Assembly: GCF_008728635.1 (NCBI RefSeq)
Contig: NZ_CP044285.1
Span: 2,170,001-2,234,000, forward strand
DNA length: 64,000 nt
DNA from: Hymenobacter baengnokdamensis
GTDB taxonomy: Bacteria; Bacteroidota; Bacteroidia; Cytophagales; Hymenobacteraceae
Direction of reading: 5' to 3'
Position numbers and translations under genes: made by a program. Below are positions 45,092 through 54,140 of the stretch, one piece after another (position 1 is the stretch's first letter; each line of letters opens with the position of its first letter). The notes under the pieces are model-generated. The model made no database searches. It saw only the letters and a program-made list of their open reading frames with translations, and had not been told where the DNA came from.

Positions 45092-45127
45092 AAAAAACCC
45101 TCCCTGCTGCGGCAGGGAGGGTTTTTT
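45092..45127. terminator. Bidirectional terminator between T9SS cargo and GH53 gene
   Basis: AAAAAACCCTCCCTGC pairs perfectly with GCAGGGAGGGTTTTTT over a four-base loop. It serves both convergent genes. Confidence 0.9.
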
Positions 45128-45147
45128 AATGGGTGGCTGAGCCGTGA

Positions 45148-46899
45148 TTAGGGGTTAACCAGGCGTTGGCTGCTGGTGTAGCCATCGGCGGTAAGCTGCA
45201 CTACATATACCCCTTTTGCTATGCTTTCGAGTGGGCCGAGAGGCAGGCTGTGGGTGCCGGCAGGGGCCAGCGGCACCTCAGCCAGGGTGCGCAGCAGCTG
45301 GCCGGTGAGGCTGTAGAGGGCAACGTGCACGGCCGCTGGTCGGGCCAGCGTATAGCTCAGAGCCAGCGGCCCGGTGGCCGGGTTCGGAAACAGCTGCATC
45401 CCCAGCGGATTGGCGCCAGCCGGCGCAATGGTGGCCAGCACTGTCGCTACCATCTCCACATCGTCGAGGCTGCAATAGTTGCCGGCATTGGCCACCGAGC
45501 GCAGGCCAATCTCGCACTGGCCATTGGTGACCACAATACCGGGCACCTGTATCTGGGTCCAGGTTCCTGCCACGGGCAGCGCTACGTTTTGCTCAACGCC
45601 GCCCCCCGCCTGGGCATAAAGCTGGCAGGTAGTCTGGCCGCCGCCATTCTGCACCCAGGCCCGCAGCGTGTAGGTGCCATTGGGCACTTTAAGAACCTGC
45701 GAGGTGCGCACCTGGTAGGCCGAAGCGTTGTAGTGGGTAAGGCGAAACTGGCTACTGTGGCCGCCCGATTCGGTGTAGTTATTAGCGTCGCTGGTGGTGT
45801 TCCAGCCCAGCGGAGTCTGGATAGCTGAGTTGTGGGTAGCCGCCGTGTACTCGAAGCCGGGATTGTACACCAGCGGAGCCGGCGGCGCCGGCAGGAAGCC
45901 GTCTAGCGCAACCGTGGCGCGGTTATCACTGCCCCAGGCTCCCTTGTTGTAGCCTTGCCAGTTATACACCTCCGGCTCCCAGTATACTACGCCCAGCCCT
46001 TTGCCGCCCGCCACGGCCTGTGTTTTGGCAATGAGGTCGAGCAGCATCTGGCGGGTGGCGATGGGCACGTAGTTGTCGAGGCCGACTTCTACCACCATCA
46101 CTTCCTTGCCCGGATAGCGCGTCACCAGGTCGTTCATATTGGCCTGCGCCTGCGCCGTGTAGGTATACCAGGTGGCAGCATCGGGGTATAGCGAGAGGCC
46201 CATCACGTCCCAGCGGGCCCTGTTGGCCTGCAGGCCATCAAAAAAGTAGCGGAAGGCGCCGTTGTCCTGGCCATTGGCGAAGTGCACGATGACTTTGGTG
46301 GTGGGGCTTACTGCCTTCACGGCCGCGTAGCCCTGGTCCACAAACTGCGCAAAGTTGCCGAAGCCGTTTACCGTGATGCGACCCTCGGGCCAGAGCATAC
46401 CGTCGTTGGTTTCGTTGCCCACCTGCACCCACTCGGGCGTTATGCCGTTGTTTTTGAGGCTGGTAAGTACGGCCGTGGTGTGGTCGTACACGGCCTGCTT
46501 AAGCTGGGCCACGGTGTAGTTCTGCCAGGCGGCGGGCTTGGTTTGCTTGCCGGGGTCGGCAAAGTTGTCGCTATAATGAAAGTCGATGAGCAGGCGCAGC
46601 CCCAGGGCCTGGGCCCGCTTGGCTTTGGCCAGCACATCATCGGGGCCCGAGTAGCCGCCGGTAGGGTTCACCCACACCCGCAGCCGGATGGTGTTCAGCC
46701 CGTAGTCGTCGCGCAGCAGCTGAAACAGGTCTTGCTGGGCACCGGCCTTGTTATAAAACTTATAGCCCGAAGCTTCCATCTCAGTCACCCAGCTGACGTC
46801 GGCTCCCTTGGCAAAGGCCGAAGAAGTTTGGGCTGCTGCGGGGTGCCAGCAGGAAAACAAGAGTAGCACGCTGGCTACCAATCGCGTAAGGGTGCGCAT
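45148..46899 (-). CDS. GH53 endo-beta-1,4-galactanase with CBM and T9SS sorting domain
   Basis: The product has 583 residues. Signal peptide with a cut after ~AAAQ. The N-terminal ~340 residues are a GH53 barrel: FAKGADVSWVTEMEASGYKF (~28-47), NTIRLRVWVNP (~69-79), the acid/base Glu 163 in VGNETNDG and the nucleophile Glu 271 in VVEVGLDNYVP. A carbohydrate-binding-like beta domain follows (YNPGFEYTAATHN ... CSLDDVEMVA, ~345-480), then a type A sorting domain (LFPNPATG ... GVYVVQLT). Such enzymes cut the galactan of pectic arabinogalactan I. It probably acts at the cell surface on plant polysaccharide. Confidence 0.92.
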   Translation of the reverse strand: MRTLTRLVASVLLLFSCWHPAAAQTSSAFAKGADVSWVTEMEASGYKFYNKAGAQQDLFQLLRDDYGLNTIRLRVWVNPTGGYSGPDDVLAKAKRAQALGLRLLIDFHYSDNFADPGKQTKPAAWQNYTVAQLKQAVYDHTTAVLTSLKNNGITPEWVQVGNETNDGMLWPEGRITVNGFGNFAQFVDQGYAAVKAVSPTTKVIVHFANGQDNGAFRYFFDGLQANRARWDVMGLSLYPDAATWYTYTAQAQANMNDLVTRYPGKEVMVVEVGLDNYVPIATRQMLLDLIAKTQAVAGGKGLGVVYWEPEVYNWQGYNKGAWGSDNRATVALDGFLPAPPAPLVYNPGFEYTAATHNSAIQTPLGWNTTSDANNYTESGGHSSQFRLTHYNASAYQVRTSQVLKVPNGTYTLRAWVQNGGGQTTCQLYAQAGGGVEQNVALPVAGTWTQIQVPGIVVTNGQCEIGLRSVANAGNYCSLDDVEMVATVLATIAPAGANPLGMQLFPNPATGPLALSYTLARPAAVHVALYSLTGQLLRTLAEVPLAPAGTHSLPLGPLESIAKGVYVVQLTADGYTSSQRLVNP

Positions 46900-47021
46900 A
46901 AAAATAGGAAAAAAGTGAGAGTTGGAGAGGCAGTTAGCGGAAATAAAAACGCCTGCGGAGTTAACGGGTCATCGGGCTTTCAGTACGATTAATAATATAG
47001 TAAAAATTTAATATTATTAAG

Positions 47022-49606
47022 CTATTGCAACGTCACTGACTCGACATCCACGCGCAGCTGCTCGGTGAGGCTGGCGGGCTGGTCCACAATCACTTGCAGC
47101 ACTTCTACCTCGGCCAGCCGGAAGGCAGGACTTGCTGCCGGCGTATACGTAAGCGGCAGAAAGCCAGGATATGGCCGGGGCGTGAGCAGCAGCGGCGCGG
47201 CCCGTAGGGCACTGAGCGGCACCCGCACCTCGCCGCCGGCGGCCGGTAGCGGCACGGTAGCTTCGTAGGCCACCGCGTCGCGGGTTACGAGCGCTACGCG
47301 CAGGTGGGTAGCGGCCGGCTGGTTGCTGGAGGCTTTAATAAGCAGCTCCTTGAAATTACCCAGGTCGGCCACCCGGCCGGCCGTTTTGGAGCCCAGGTAG
47401 GCGCGTAGGGCCGAGGCGGGGCCGGCTTCCGGTGTGGGCTGGCCCGCTTTGGCGGGGTTCACGAGCAGGCGCAGGGCCAGCGCGCCGCTGGCCGTGGTGG
47501 GGTAGTCGGTCCAGTTCATCCAGCTAACGCCTTTGGCTTCCACGGCATCGCGGTCGAGGGCGGCCGTAAAGAGGGGCAGCGGCGCGGCAGCAGCCACCAG
47601 CGGCACCTGCCAGGGCGTAGCCGCCGGGTAAAAGTCCCAGTCGCGGGGCGTGCCCGGCTGGCCGCCGGGGAAAGTCAGCGCGGGCTGACCAGCGCGTTTC
47701 AGCACCACCCAGTAGCGCAACAGGCCGGGGTAGGTGAGCGTGCCGGGCACAGTGGCGGCCCAGGTATTGGCCCTGAGCGAGCGCATGGGCAGGCTGCGCG
47801 TGGGGCCAAAATAATGCTGGGCTACCAGCAATACCGTGTCTTGCGAACTAGCACCGCTCACCGTGGCCGTAATGCTGAGCGGCTGCCCGGCCGTGGCCTG
47901 GGCTGCCGGCAAGTGCCGCACCTGCGGCGGGCCGGCCGTAGCCGGGGGGCCACAAACTCGCCGAGCTGCCGGGGGCCGGCCGGCGTTTGGGCCGTCCAGG
48001 CGCGGGCGTCCTTGCCGGCTTTGGTAAGCAGGTAGGCGCCGGGCCGCACCAGCAGCTTGCCGCCGCTGGCCTGGGCCTGGGCCGTGTTGCCCTCGTTCAG
48101 GCCTTTGAGCTGAAAATCAGCGCCCAGCTCAGCCAGCGCAAGGGTCAGCGGCTGCTCGTTCCACTCAATGCGGGTTACGGCTTTGCGCAGCGAGGGCGTA
48201 GCAAACGGGTCGCTCACAGGAACGGCATCGGGCATCACCTCCAGGCGCCACACGCCGGGCGCCAGCTGGTCGAGGAAGTACGCGCCGCTGCCGCCGTACT
48301 GCACCACCGGCGACGAGCCCACGCCCGCCACGTGGCGTAGCGCGGCGGGCTTCACCGGATTATCGATTGTGTTGCTGGTATAATAAAATTCGCCCGGCGC
48401 GTTCCACTCGCTCAACTGCCGCCGGTAGCTGACGAGCGCCGCCCCGAATACCGAGTCGGCCGGGTAGCGCGACCCGGCCTGCGCGCGCGGCATCTCGTGA
48501 AATACCTTGCTGGCTATCAGCATACTCAGCGCCTTGGCCGGCGTGTAGGCCAGGTTGAGGTAGTGGGTCTGATACTCGGTGTTGGCGTAGGCAATGCCCA
48601 GCGGGTCGTAGGCAAACTGCGTGGCCCACTGAAAGCCCGCCGCCCGGAAGCTGCGCGCCATGCTGGGGTACATAATGGGCTGCAGCACATCGGCCGACTC
48701 AAACTCGTACACCATTTTGGCCCGGCGCTCGAAGCGGGCATCACCCTTGTAGGGCAGCGGGTACTGGTCTACGTAAGGCAGGAAATTGCCACGCAGCTCG
48801 TGGCCGGCCACCAGGTTTTCTGGGTACCATTGAAAGCTGAAGCCCTGCACGTTAGCATCGAGCAGCGCGTCGTGTACTTCGGGGCTTTCCGATATATTGT
48901 AAAAGATAGGTTTCGTGTAGCCCGTGGCGCGCATGGCGGCCACCATGCGGTTGGCAAAGTCCTTCACCGGGGCCAGCGGCAGGTGGTAGTGCGGCTCGTT
49001 GCACACCTCGTAGGCAATGATGTCGGGGTCCTGGCGGTAGCGCTCGCCGGTGTACTGGTTGCGGTGGTTCAGCAGCTGCCCCAGGTAGTTTTCCTGGGCC
49101 TTAATGGCGCGCGGATTGGTATACGCCACGCCTTTATCGTAAATACTCGAAAAGCCCGGCCCGGTGTTCCTGGGCTCGGGGTAGGCATTGCCCCAGTAGG
49201 CAATAGGGGTAAGAATAACCTTGATGCCCCGCGCTTTAAGCTTGGAAATCAGGTAGTCGAGCAGGCGCAGGTGGTCGTTCTGCTGCAGGTTGCCGAGCGT
49301 GTCGGTAATCTCAATATCCCACACGTGCAGCCGAAACGCATCCAGGCCCAGCCGGCTCAGGTGGTACACATCCTGGTCAATAGCCTTTTCGCGGTCGGCC
49401 CCCACCTGGCCCAGCGCCCGGTAGGAGTAGGCAAACGGCGCCGTATAATTCACGCCAAACAGCGCCACCTCGCGCTTGGTCTTTTGCCAGCGCAATATCC
49501 CGTGGGCATCCACAAACACGTCGCCCGTGGGCGGCGTACCGGGCGTTTGGGCGCGGGTGGATAAGGCCAGCAACACGCCGAGGGATAGCAAAAAGCAACG
49601 AAGCAT
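47022..49606 (-). pseudogene. GH5-like (clan A) glycoside hydrolase, broken by a frameshift
   Basis: Two frames cover one protein of ~861 residues: 49606 to ~47945 and ~47945 to 47022. On the plus strand a G6 tract at 47944-47949 (C6 in the gene) separates them. As it stands the protein loses its sense after GEFVAP; with one extra base the reading continues as PATAGPPQVRHLPAAQ into the downstream frame. The N-terminus has a signal peptide (MLRCFLLSLGVLLALSTRAQ). The barrel has WQKTKREVALFGVNY (~40-54), acid/base Glu 204 in VCNEPHYH and a likely nucleophile Glu 301 in VYEFES. The C-terminal ~300 residues form beta-rich domains and carry no sorting domain. The frameshift leaves the catalytic part intact but removes that C-terminal region. 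Confidence 0.8.
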
Positions 49607-49627
49607 AAGAAATAGCTAATTAACACA

Positions 49628-49727
49628 GAACGTCATGCTGAGCTTGCCGAAGCATCTCTGGCGTGCCGCTGGGGTGCTATCCTCAACGATTCGTGCAAGA
49701 TGTTTCGGCAAGCTCAGCATGACGTTC
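49628..49727. repeat. Palindromic repeat, GTCATGC-GAGC family
   Basis: GAACGTCATGCTGAGCTTGC (49628-) and GCAAGCTCAGCATGACGTTC (-49727) pair over ~30 bases, including CCGAAGCATCT/AGATGTTTCGG with one G-T pair. It is the third copy in the window and lies between the GH5-like gene and the kinase. Confidence 0.8.
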
Positions 49728-49745
49728 TTTTTGGGAAAATGTTGG

Positions 49746-50597
49746 CTAGCCCGCGTGCTCGTGGAAGCTCACCAGGTCATCAATGGGCGAGCGGATAATC
49801 TTGCCCACCTGCATGCCGTGGCTGTTGGCCACCTGCGTGAGCGCATCGCGAAAGTTATAGCCCACCGAGCCCACGCAGTTGAACGTCAGCTCCTGATAGC
49901 CAGGGTAGTGCAGCACAATATTCTGAAAAAACGCCTCGAAGGCCTCTACCACAATCTGGCGGCAGTAGCTCACGTTGTTGTGGTCGTAGGCAAACTTGGC
50001 GAAGCTGGCCAGAAAGCGGTTGGGCAGCGGCTGGTTGTAGAGCCGGTCGATGATATCGTTGCGCGAGCCGAGGTGATATTCGACGCGCAGCGCCTCCTGC
50101 AAGCCATCGGGCAGCAGGCCGCGCAGGTAGTCGCGCAGCAGGCGCTTGCCCAGAAACGAGCCACTGCCCTCGTCGCCCAGAAAATACCCCAGCGAATCGA
50201 CATTATAGGTGATTTTCTGGCCGTCGTAGATGCACGAGTTGGTACCCGTGCCCAGAATAGCCGCGAAGCCCGGCGCGTGGCCCAGCAGGGCGCGGGCGGC
50301 GGCCAGCAGGTCTTCGGTTACTTCTACCTTGCTCAGGTTCGGAAAAATCCGGCGCAGGGCGTTGGCGATTACGTCGCCTTTGGCCTGGCTCGATACGCCG
50401 GCCCCGTAAAAATAAATCTCGCGCACTTCGGTGCGGGGCAGCGTCTCGGGCAGGTTCTTGTCGAGCGAGGCCACGATGCCGGGCGTGTCGATAAAATCGG
50501 GATTATAGCCTTCCGTGTTAAAGTACACGCGCTGGCCCGTATCAGAAAGCTGGCACCAGCTGGTTTTGGTCGAGCCGCCGTCGGCAATAAGAATCAT
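49746..50597 (-). CDS. BadF/BadG/BcrA/BcrD-type ATPase, N-acetylglucosamine-kinase-like
   Basis: The product has 283 residues. The sugar kinase/Hsp70/actin fold shows in ILIADGGSTKTSWCQL (~2-17, phosphate 1), FAAILGTGTNSCIYDG (~111-126, phosphate 2) and GYFLGDEGSGSFLGKRLL (~138-155), the last being the family signature of N-acetylglucosamine kinases. It would phosphorylate an amino sugar after uptake, fitting the nearby glycoside hydrolases, but it could serve cell-wall recycling. It follows the DisA_N gene on the same strand by about 100 bases. Confidence 0.85.
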   Translation of the reverse strand: MILIADGGSTKTSWCQLSDTGQRVYFNTEGYNPDFIDTPGIVASLDKNLPETLPRTEVREIYFYGAGVSSQAKGDVIANALRRIFPNLSKVEVTEDLLAAARALLGHAPGFAAILGTGTNSCIYDGQKITYNVDSLGYFLGDEGSGSFLGKRLLRDYLRGLLPDGLQEALRVEYHLGSRNDIIDRLYNQPLPNRFLASFAKFAYDHNNVSYCRQIVVEAFEAFFQNIVLHYPGYQELTFNCVGSVGYNFRDALTQVANSHGMQVGKIIRSPIDDLVSFHEHAG

Positions 50598-50697
50598 GGT
50601 ATAAGGGATGAGGATGTTTTAAGCCTGCGAAAGTACAGCAGCGCTAGGCAGAAGGCTTAGCAGCTGCGTAGTATAGTGGCAAATGAGCAGCGGCCGC

Positions 50698-52164
50698 CTA
50701 CGCCTGCGTAGCCGAGGGCAGCAGGTCAATCCACCCATCTTCGCTTACTACAATGGCCAGGCACGGATAAGGGGAGGAGCTGACGTAGCGGACGGCCGAG
50801 TTGTAGCGCGCGCCCCGGCTCGAATCGCCTTTTTCAGTGGCCTGGCCGTCGAGAATAACCCCGATGGCGTGGCATACGCCGGTGGGCTCAATGAGTACGG
50901 CCCCGTCAATGCTCGTGGCCTGGCGCAGCACCGGGGCCGTCATGGGCCGGGGCACTACCCGGAAGCACTGGCGGCGCAGGCGCTCGGCCTCGGGCTTGGC
51001 CCCGACCGTGATGCAGAGCATGGTGCCGTGGCTTTGGTTGGAGGCTTCGAGGGCCAGCTCCCAGAGGTAGGCCACCCCTTCGGGCGTAGTGTCGGGAAAC
51101 ACCTGCTTGATAACGCGGGCAAAGTTATCGGCCTGCACCTTGCCCTGGGGCAGGCGCGGCGTATTGCTGACTACCCGCATCAGGGTGTGGCCGGCGTGGC
51201 GCAGCTCCCAGCCGTAGTGGTTGGTAAAGTGCACGGTAGCCAGCGGCTCATACTGCGGTGAGCTTTCGTCTACCATGTGGCCCAGGCCGAATACGTGCGC
51301 CGCGTCCGACACCAGGCCCGTGGGGCCCTCCGTCAGCTCCAGCAGCTTGCGGATAGAGCGGTGGTCGCGCAGGGGCACGGGCGTTTCCAGGGTGAGCACC
51401 GGCACCAGGGCCGGGTGCTGGCGGCGGCCCAGCAGCATGGTGCCGCGGCCCTCGTCGCCCTCGTGGCGCAGGGCCGCCACCCCCAGGCAGGCATCGTAGA
51501 GGCCGTGCGCATTGCCGGGCGAGATGCGCAGCATCAGGCGCCGCCCGGCGCCGCGCAGCACTTCGTTGTAGTCGCGGTCGAGCACCGGCTGCTCGTTGTC
51601 GGCAGTGTCGGCTTCGCGCAGGGCGCGGGTGCACTCGTGCAAAAACTCCAGCACTGCCGCATGGGGCAGGGAGCAGGGCCGGTTGGGGCCGGGCTTGCCC
51701 GGCAGCGTATAGTACGAGTTATAGGTATCGGCCGCCAGCTGCACCACAACGGTCACGAGGTAGCCGTTAAGATTGAGGGGCGTGGAGCAGAAGCAGCGGC
51801 GGTTTTCGCCCCGCTTGTTTACCAGCTGCTGCAAGGTGAGGTCGGTGGCCTTGCATACCAGCTCGTACCAGTGCTGCTTTTCCAGGCGGTCGTGGTCCTG
51901 CGGGTGCAGGTGGTACACGTTGTCGCGCGGCAGCAGGTCGGCAGTTTCAAAGGAAGCGGCCAGTGATTTAATGCCGGCAAAGTCGGCAGGGGCGTACCGC
52001 AGGCTCACGGGCTCTACCACTACGCTTTGGGACGCATCTGCTTCGCGGCCCGAAGCCAGGCCCAGCAAAAAAACCTCAGGCCGCAGGTTGCGGTCGAGCA
52101 AATTAAAAATACCTTCGGCAAAAAGCTGAGCCGAAACGCGAAACAGACTTTGGTGTTCCCACAT
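50698..52164 (-). CDS. DisA_N (diadenylate-cyclase-like) domain protein with altered RHR motif
   Basis: The product has 488 residues from the ATG at 52164 (MWEHQSLFRVS); the frame above it is not coding. The last ~75 residues hold the DisA_N core: SIDGAVLIEP (418-427, DGA motif at 420-422) and GDSSRGARYNSAVRYV (~446-461). Against the DGA and RHR motifs of known c-di-AMP cyclases, the DGA is intact, but the second reads GARYNSA, i.e. RYN for RHR. The first ~400 residues are of unknown fold with an HPQDHDRLEKQHWYELV helix (~90-105) and a LRISPGNAHGLYDACL segment. It might make c-di-AMP, another nucleotide, or only bind one. It is divergent from the small membrane protein gene. Confidence 0.75.
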   Translation of the reverse strand: MWEHQSLFRVSAQLFAEGIFNLLDRNLRPEVFLLGLASGREADASQSVVVEPVSLRYAPADFAGIKSLAASFETADLLPRDNVYHLHPQDHDRLEKQHWYELVCKATDLTLQQLVNKRGENRRCFCSTPLNLNGYLVTVVVQLAADTYNSYYTLPGKPGPNRPCSLPHAAVLEFLHECTRALREADTADNEQPVLDRDYNEVLRGAGRRLMLRISPGNAHGLYDACLGVAALRHEGDEGRGTMLLGRRQHPALVPVLTLETPVPLRDHRSIRKLLELTEGPTGLVSDAAHVFGLGHMVDESSPQYEPLATVHFTNHYGWELRHAGHTLMRVVSNTPRLPQGKVQADNFARVIKQVFPDTTPEGVAYLWELALEASNQSHGTMLCITVGAKPEAERLRRQCFRVVPRPMTAPVLRQATSIDGAVLIEPTGVCHAIGVILDGQATEKGDSSRGARYNSAVRYVSSSPYPCLAIVVSEDGWIDLLPSATQA

Positions 52165-52388
52165 AGGTGGCAGTCGGGGGCAATGGAGCGGTGGCCGCCA
52201 GGGCCGGAAGGGCGACCTGCACGTCCGCACGCAGCACTGGCTTTCCCGGCATACGTAAACAAACGGCCAACAGTAATGTCTAAGCCATAAAGGTGGCGTA
52301 TTTTTACAATACTTCATCGTATCTTCGGATTGCTGCCGGCCCCTCTGCCCCGGCCGCCGGCCCATTTTTCCACCATTCGCCCCAGCTT

Positions 52389-52640
52389 ATGCTCTTCGTC
52401 GACATGCTCCTGGTGATGGTGGTGGCGCTGTCCTTCATTCCCATCATGACCGGCTACTGCGCTGCCTCGCGCGGCTACTCCTTCTGGCTGTGGTTTGCGC
52501 TGGGCTGGGTGCTGCCGATTATTTCATTTCTGCTGCTTTTCGCCCTCATTGCCCGCGACGAGCTGGACCCCGGCCGCCAGCTGCTGCGCGAGGCCCGCCA
52601 GATTCTCAAAGAAGCTGAGAAAAAGGAAATCAGCAGTTGA
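52389..52640 (+). CDS. Small membrane protein
   Basis: The product has 83 residues from the ATG at 52389 (MLFVDMLLVMVVALSFIPIMTGY); the longer frame to 52293 has a poorly coding front. Two hydrophobic segments (VDMLLVMVVALSFIPIMTGY and SFWLWFALGWVLPIISFLLLFALIA) are joined by a short CAASRGY turn, and the C-terminus is an amphipathic charged helix (REARQILKEAEKKE). No family was recognised. It starts 225 bases from the divergent DisA_N gene. The function is unknown. Confidence 0.6.
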   Translation: MLFVDMLLVMVVALSFIPIMTGYCAASRGYSFWLWFALGWVLPIISFLLLFALIARDELDPGRQLLREARQILKEAEKKEISS

Positions 52641-52722
52641 TTATGAGCAGTTTCTTGTTTAAATACTAACATATATAATAACTTATATTTTTTGGTAACT
52701 GTTACTTGTCAAACAGTACCCG

Positions 52723-53901
52723 TTAAATGAAAGAAGCTACCCATGCGCCGGTGCTGAAGCAGCCTTGCAGCAGGTAGCCGCCGGTTGGCGCTTCCCAGTC
52801 GAGCATTTCGCCCGCTACGTAGGTGCCGGGGCGGCGGCGCAGCATCAGGTGCTCATCTACTTCGGAAAGCGGCACGCCGCCCGCCGAGGAAATAGCTTCG
52901 GCCAGCGGGCGCAGGCCCGCCACCGGAATCGGCAGGGCCGTAAGGGCAGCCAGCAGGTTATCGGGTGCGGCAGCCAGCTCGCGCAGCAGTGTAGGCACCG
53001 GCGGCCTGAGGTGAAAGGCGCTGCTCAGAAAGGCGGCCAGCGAGGTGCCGGGCCGCCGGCGGGCCAGCCGCCGGGCCAACTCTTCCGGCGTTAAATCGGG
53101 CTTTAGCTGGAGGTGCAGCGTGGCGCTGCCCGTGGCCAGGGCCGCGCGCAGGGCCGGCGTAAGCGCATACACCGGCGTACCTTCCAAGCCATAGTCGGTG
53201 AGCATTATCTCGCCGCGCACGGTATAATTGCCGCAGCTCAGGGCGATGTTTTTGAGGGGGGCGCGGCCCACTTTCTCCTTAAAAAAAGCCGACCAGGCCA
53301 CCTCGGCCCCGCAGTTGGCGGGCTGCCAGGGGCGGCAGCGCACCCCGATGCCTTCGAGCAGCGGCACCCAGAGGCCGTCGGAGCCGGTCTGGGGCCAGCT
53401 CGCGCCGCCCAGCGCCAGTACGGTAGCGTCGGGGACCAGCGTAAATTCTTCGCCCGAGGCCTCGTTCAGGAGCCGCAGCCCGGTGTCGCCCGCCCAGCCC
53501 AGCCAGCGGTGGCGCACGTGCAGCGCTACCCCCAGCTCGGCCAGGCGGCGCAGCCAGGCGCGGAGCAGGTCGGCGGGCTTGTGCTGACTTTCGGGAAAAA
53601 CCCGCCCGCTCGTGCCCACAAAGGTGGCAATGCCCAGGTCGGCGGCCCAGCGCCGCAGGTCGGCCGGCGAGAAGTGCGCTAGCAGCTTCTGAAAAAATGC
53701 TGCCGCCTCGCCGTAGCGGCCGGCAAAGGCCGGCGCGTCTTCGCTGTTGGTGAGGTTGAAGCCGCCGTGCCCGGCCACCAGAAACTTGCGCCCCACGGTA
53801 GCTTTTTGCTCAAATACGCGCACCCGGTGGCCGCGCTCGGCCAGGCGCTGGGCGGCCAGCAAGCCCGCCGGGCCTCCGCCGATAATCACAACTTCAGCCA
53901 T
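52723..53901 (-). CDS. HI0933-like FAD-dependent flavoprotein (TIGR03862 type)
   Basis: The product has 392 residues from the ATG at 53901 (MAEVVIIGGGPAGLLAAQRL), whose first 20 residues are the FAD-binding dinucleotide fold; the longer frame to 54075 lacks support. The family motif VGRKFLVAGHGGFNLTNSE (~36-54) and VLALGGASWPQTGSDGLWVP (~180-199) are characteristic of HI0933/BaiN-like flavoproteins, and the C-terminus has the typical GEMLDWEAPTGGYLLQGCFSTG. The reaction these enzymes carry out is not settled; related BaiN enzymes reduce bile acids. It sits alone on the minus strand. Confidence 0.88.
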   Translation of the reverse strand: MAEVVIIGGGPAGLLAAQRLAERGHRVRVFEQKATVGRKFLVAGHGGFNLTNSEDAPAFAGRYGEAAAFFQKLLAHFSPADLRRWAADLGIATFVGTSGRVFPESQHKPADLLRAWLRRLAELGVALHVRHRWLGWAGDTGLRLLNEASGEEFTLVPDATVLALGGASWPQTGSDGLWVPLLEGIGVRCRPWQPANCGAEVAWSAFFKEKVGRAPLKNIALSCGNYTVRGEIMLTDYGLEGTPVYALTPALRAALATGSATLHLQLKPDLTPEELARRLARRRPGTSLAAFLSSAFHLRPPVPTLLRELAAAPDNLLAALTALPIPVAGLRPLAEAISSAGGVPLSEVDEHLMLRRRPGTYVAGEMLDWEAPTGGYLLQGCFSTGAWVASFI

Positions 53902-54031
53902 TGGTAAGGCGCCTGCCTGAGCAGCCGGCCCGCAAAGGACGCACGGCCCGGCGGCTTCTGCTTTAACGGGCGTTATAAACGCAGCCAGGCACCTGAAGCG
54001 TTTTTCAGGTTGGTGTACCGGAATCGTATAG

Positions 54032-54063
54032 AGCGGGCTGCCGGCCAAAAGCCGGCAGCCCGC
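54032..54063 (-). terminator. Hairpin after the ClC channel gene
   Basis: GCGGGCTGCCGGC (54032-54044) and GCCGGCAGCCCGC (54051-54063) pair perfectly over a six-base loop. It is 78 bases past the ClC stop; there is no clear T-run on the minus strand, so termination is uncertain. Confidence 0.5.
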
Positions 54064-54140
54064 CCCGCGCATCAAGCTGGAAACTGCCCGGGCTTCCCTT
54101 GTTTCGACGGTTATGTGAAGCCTGTACTACCAGCTTATTC

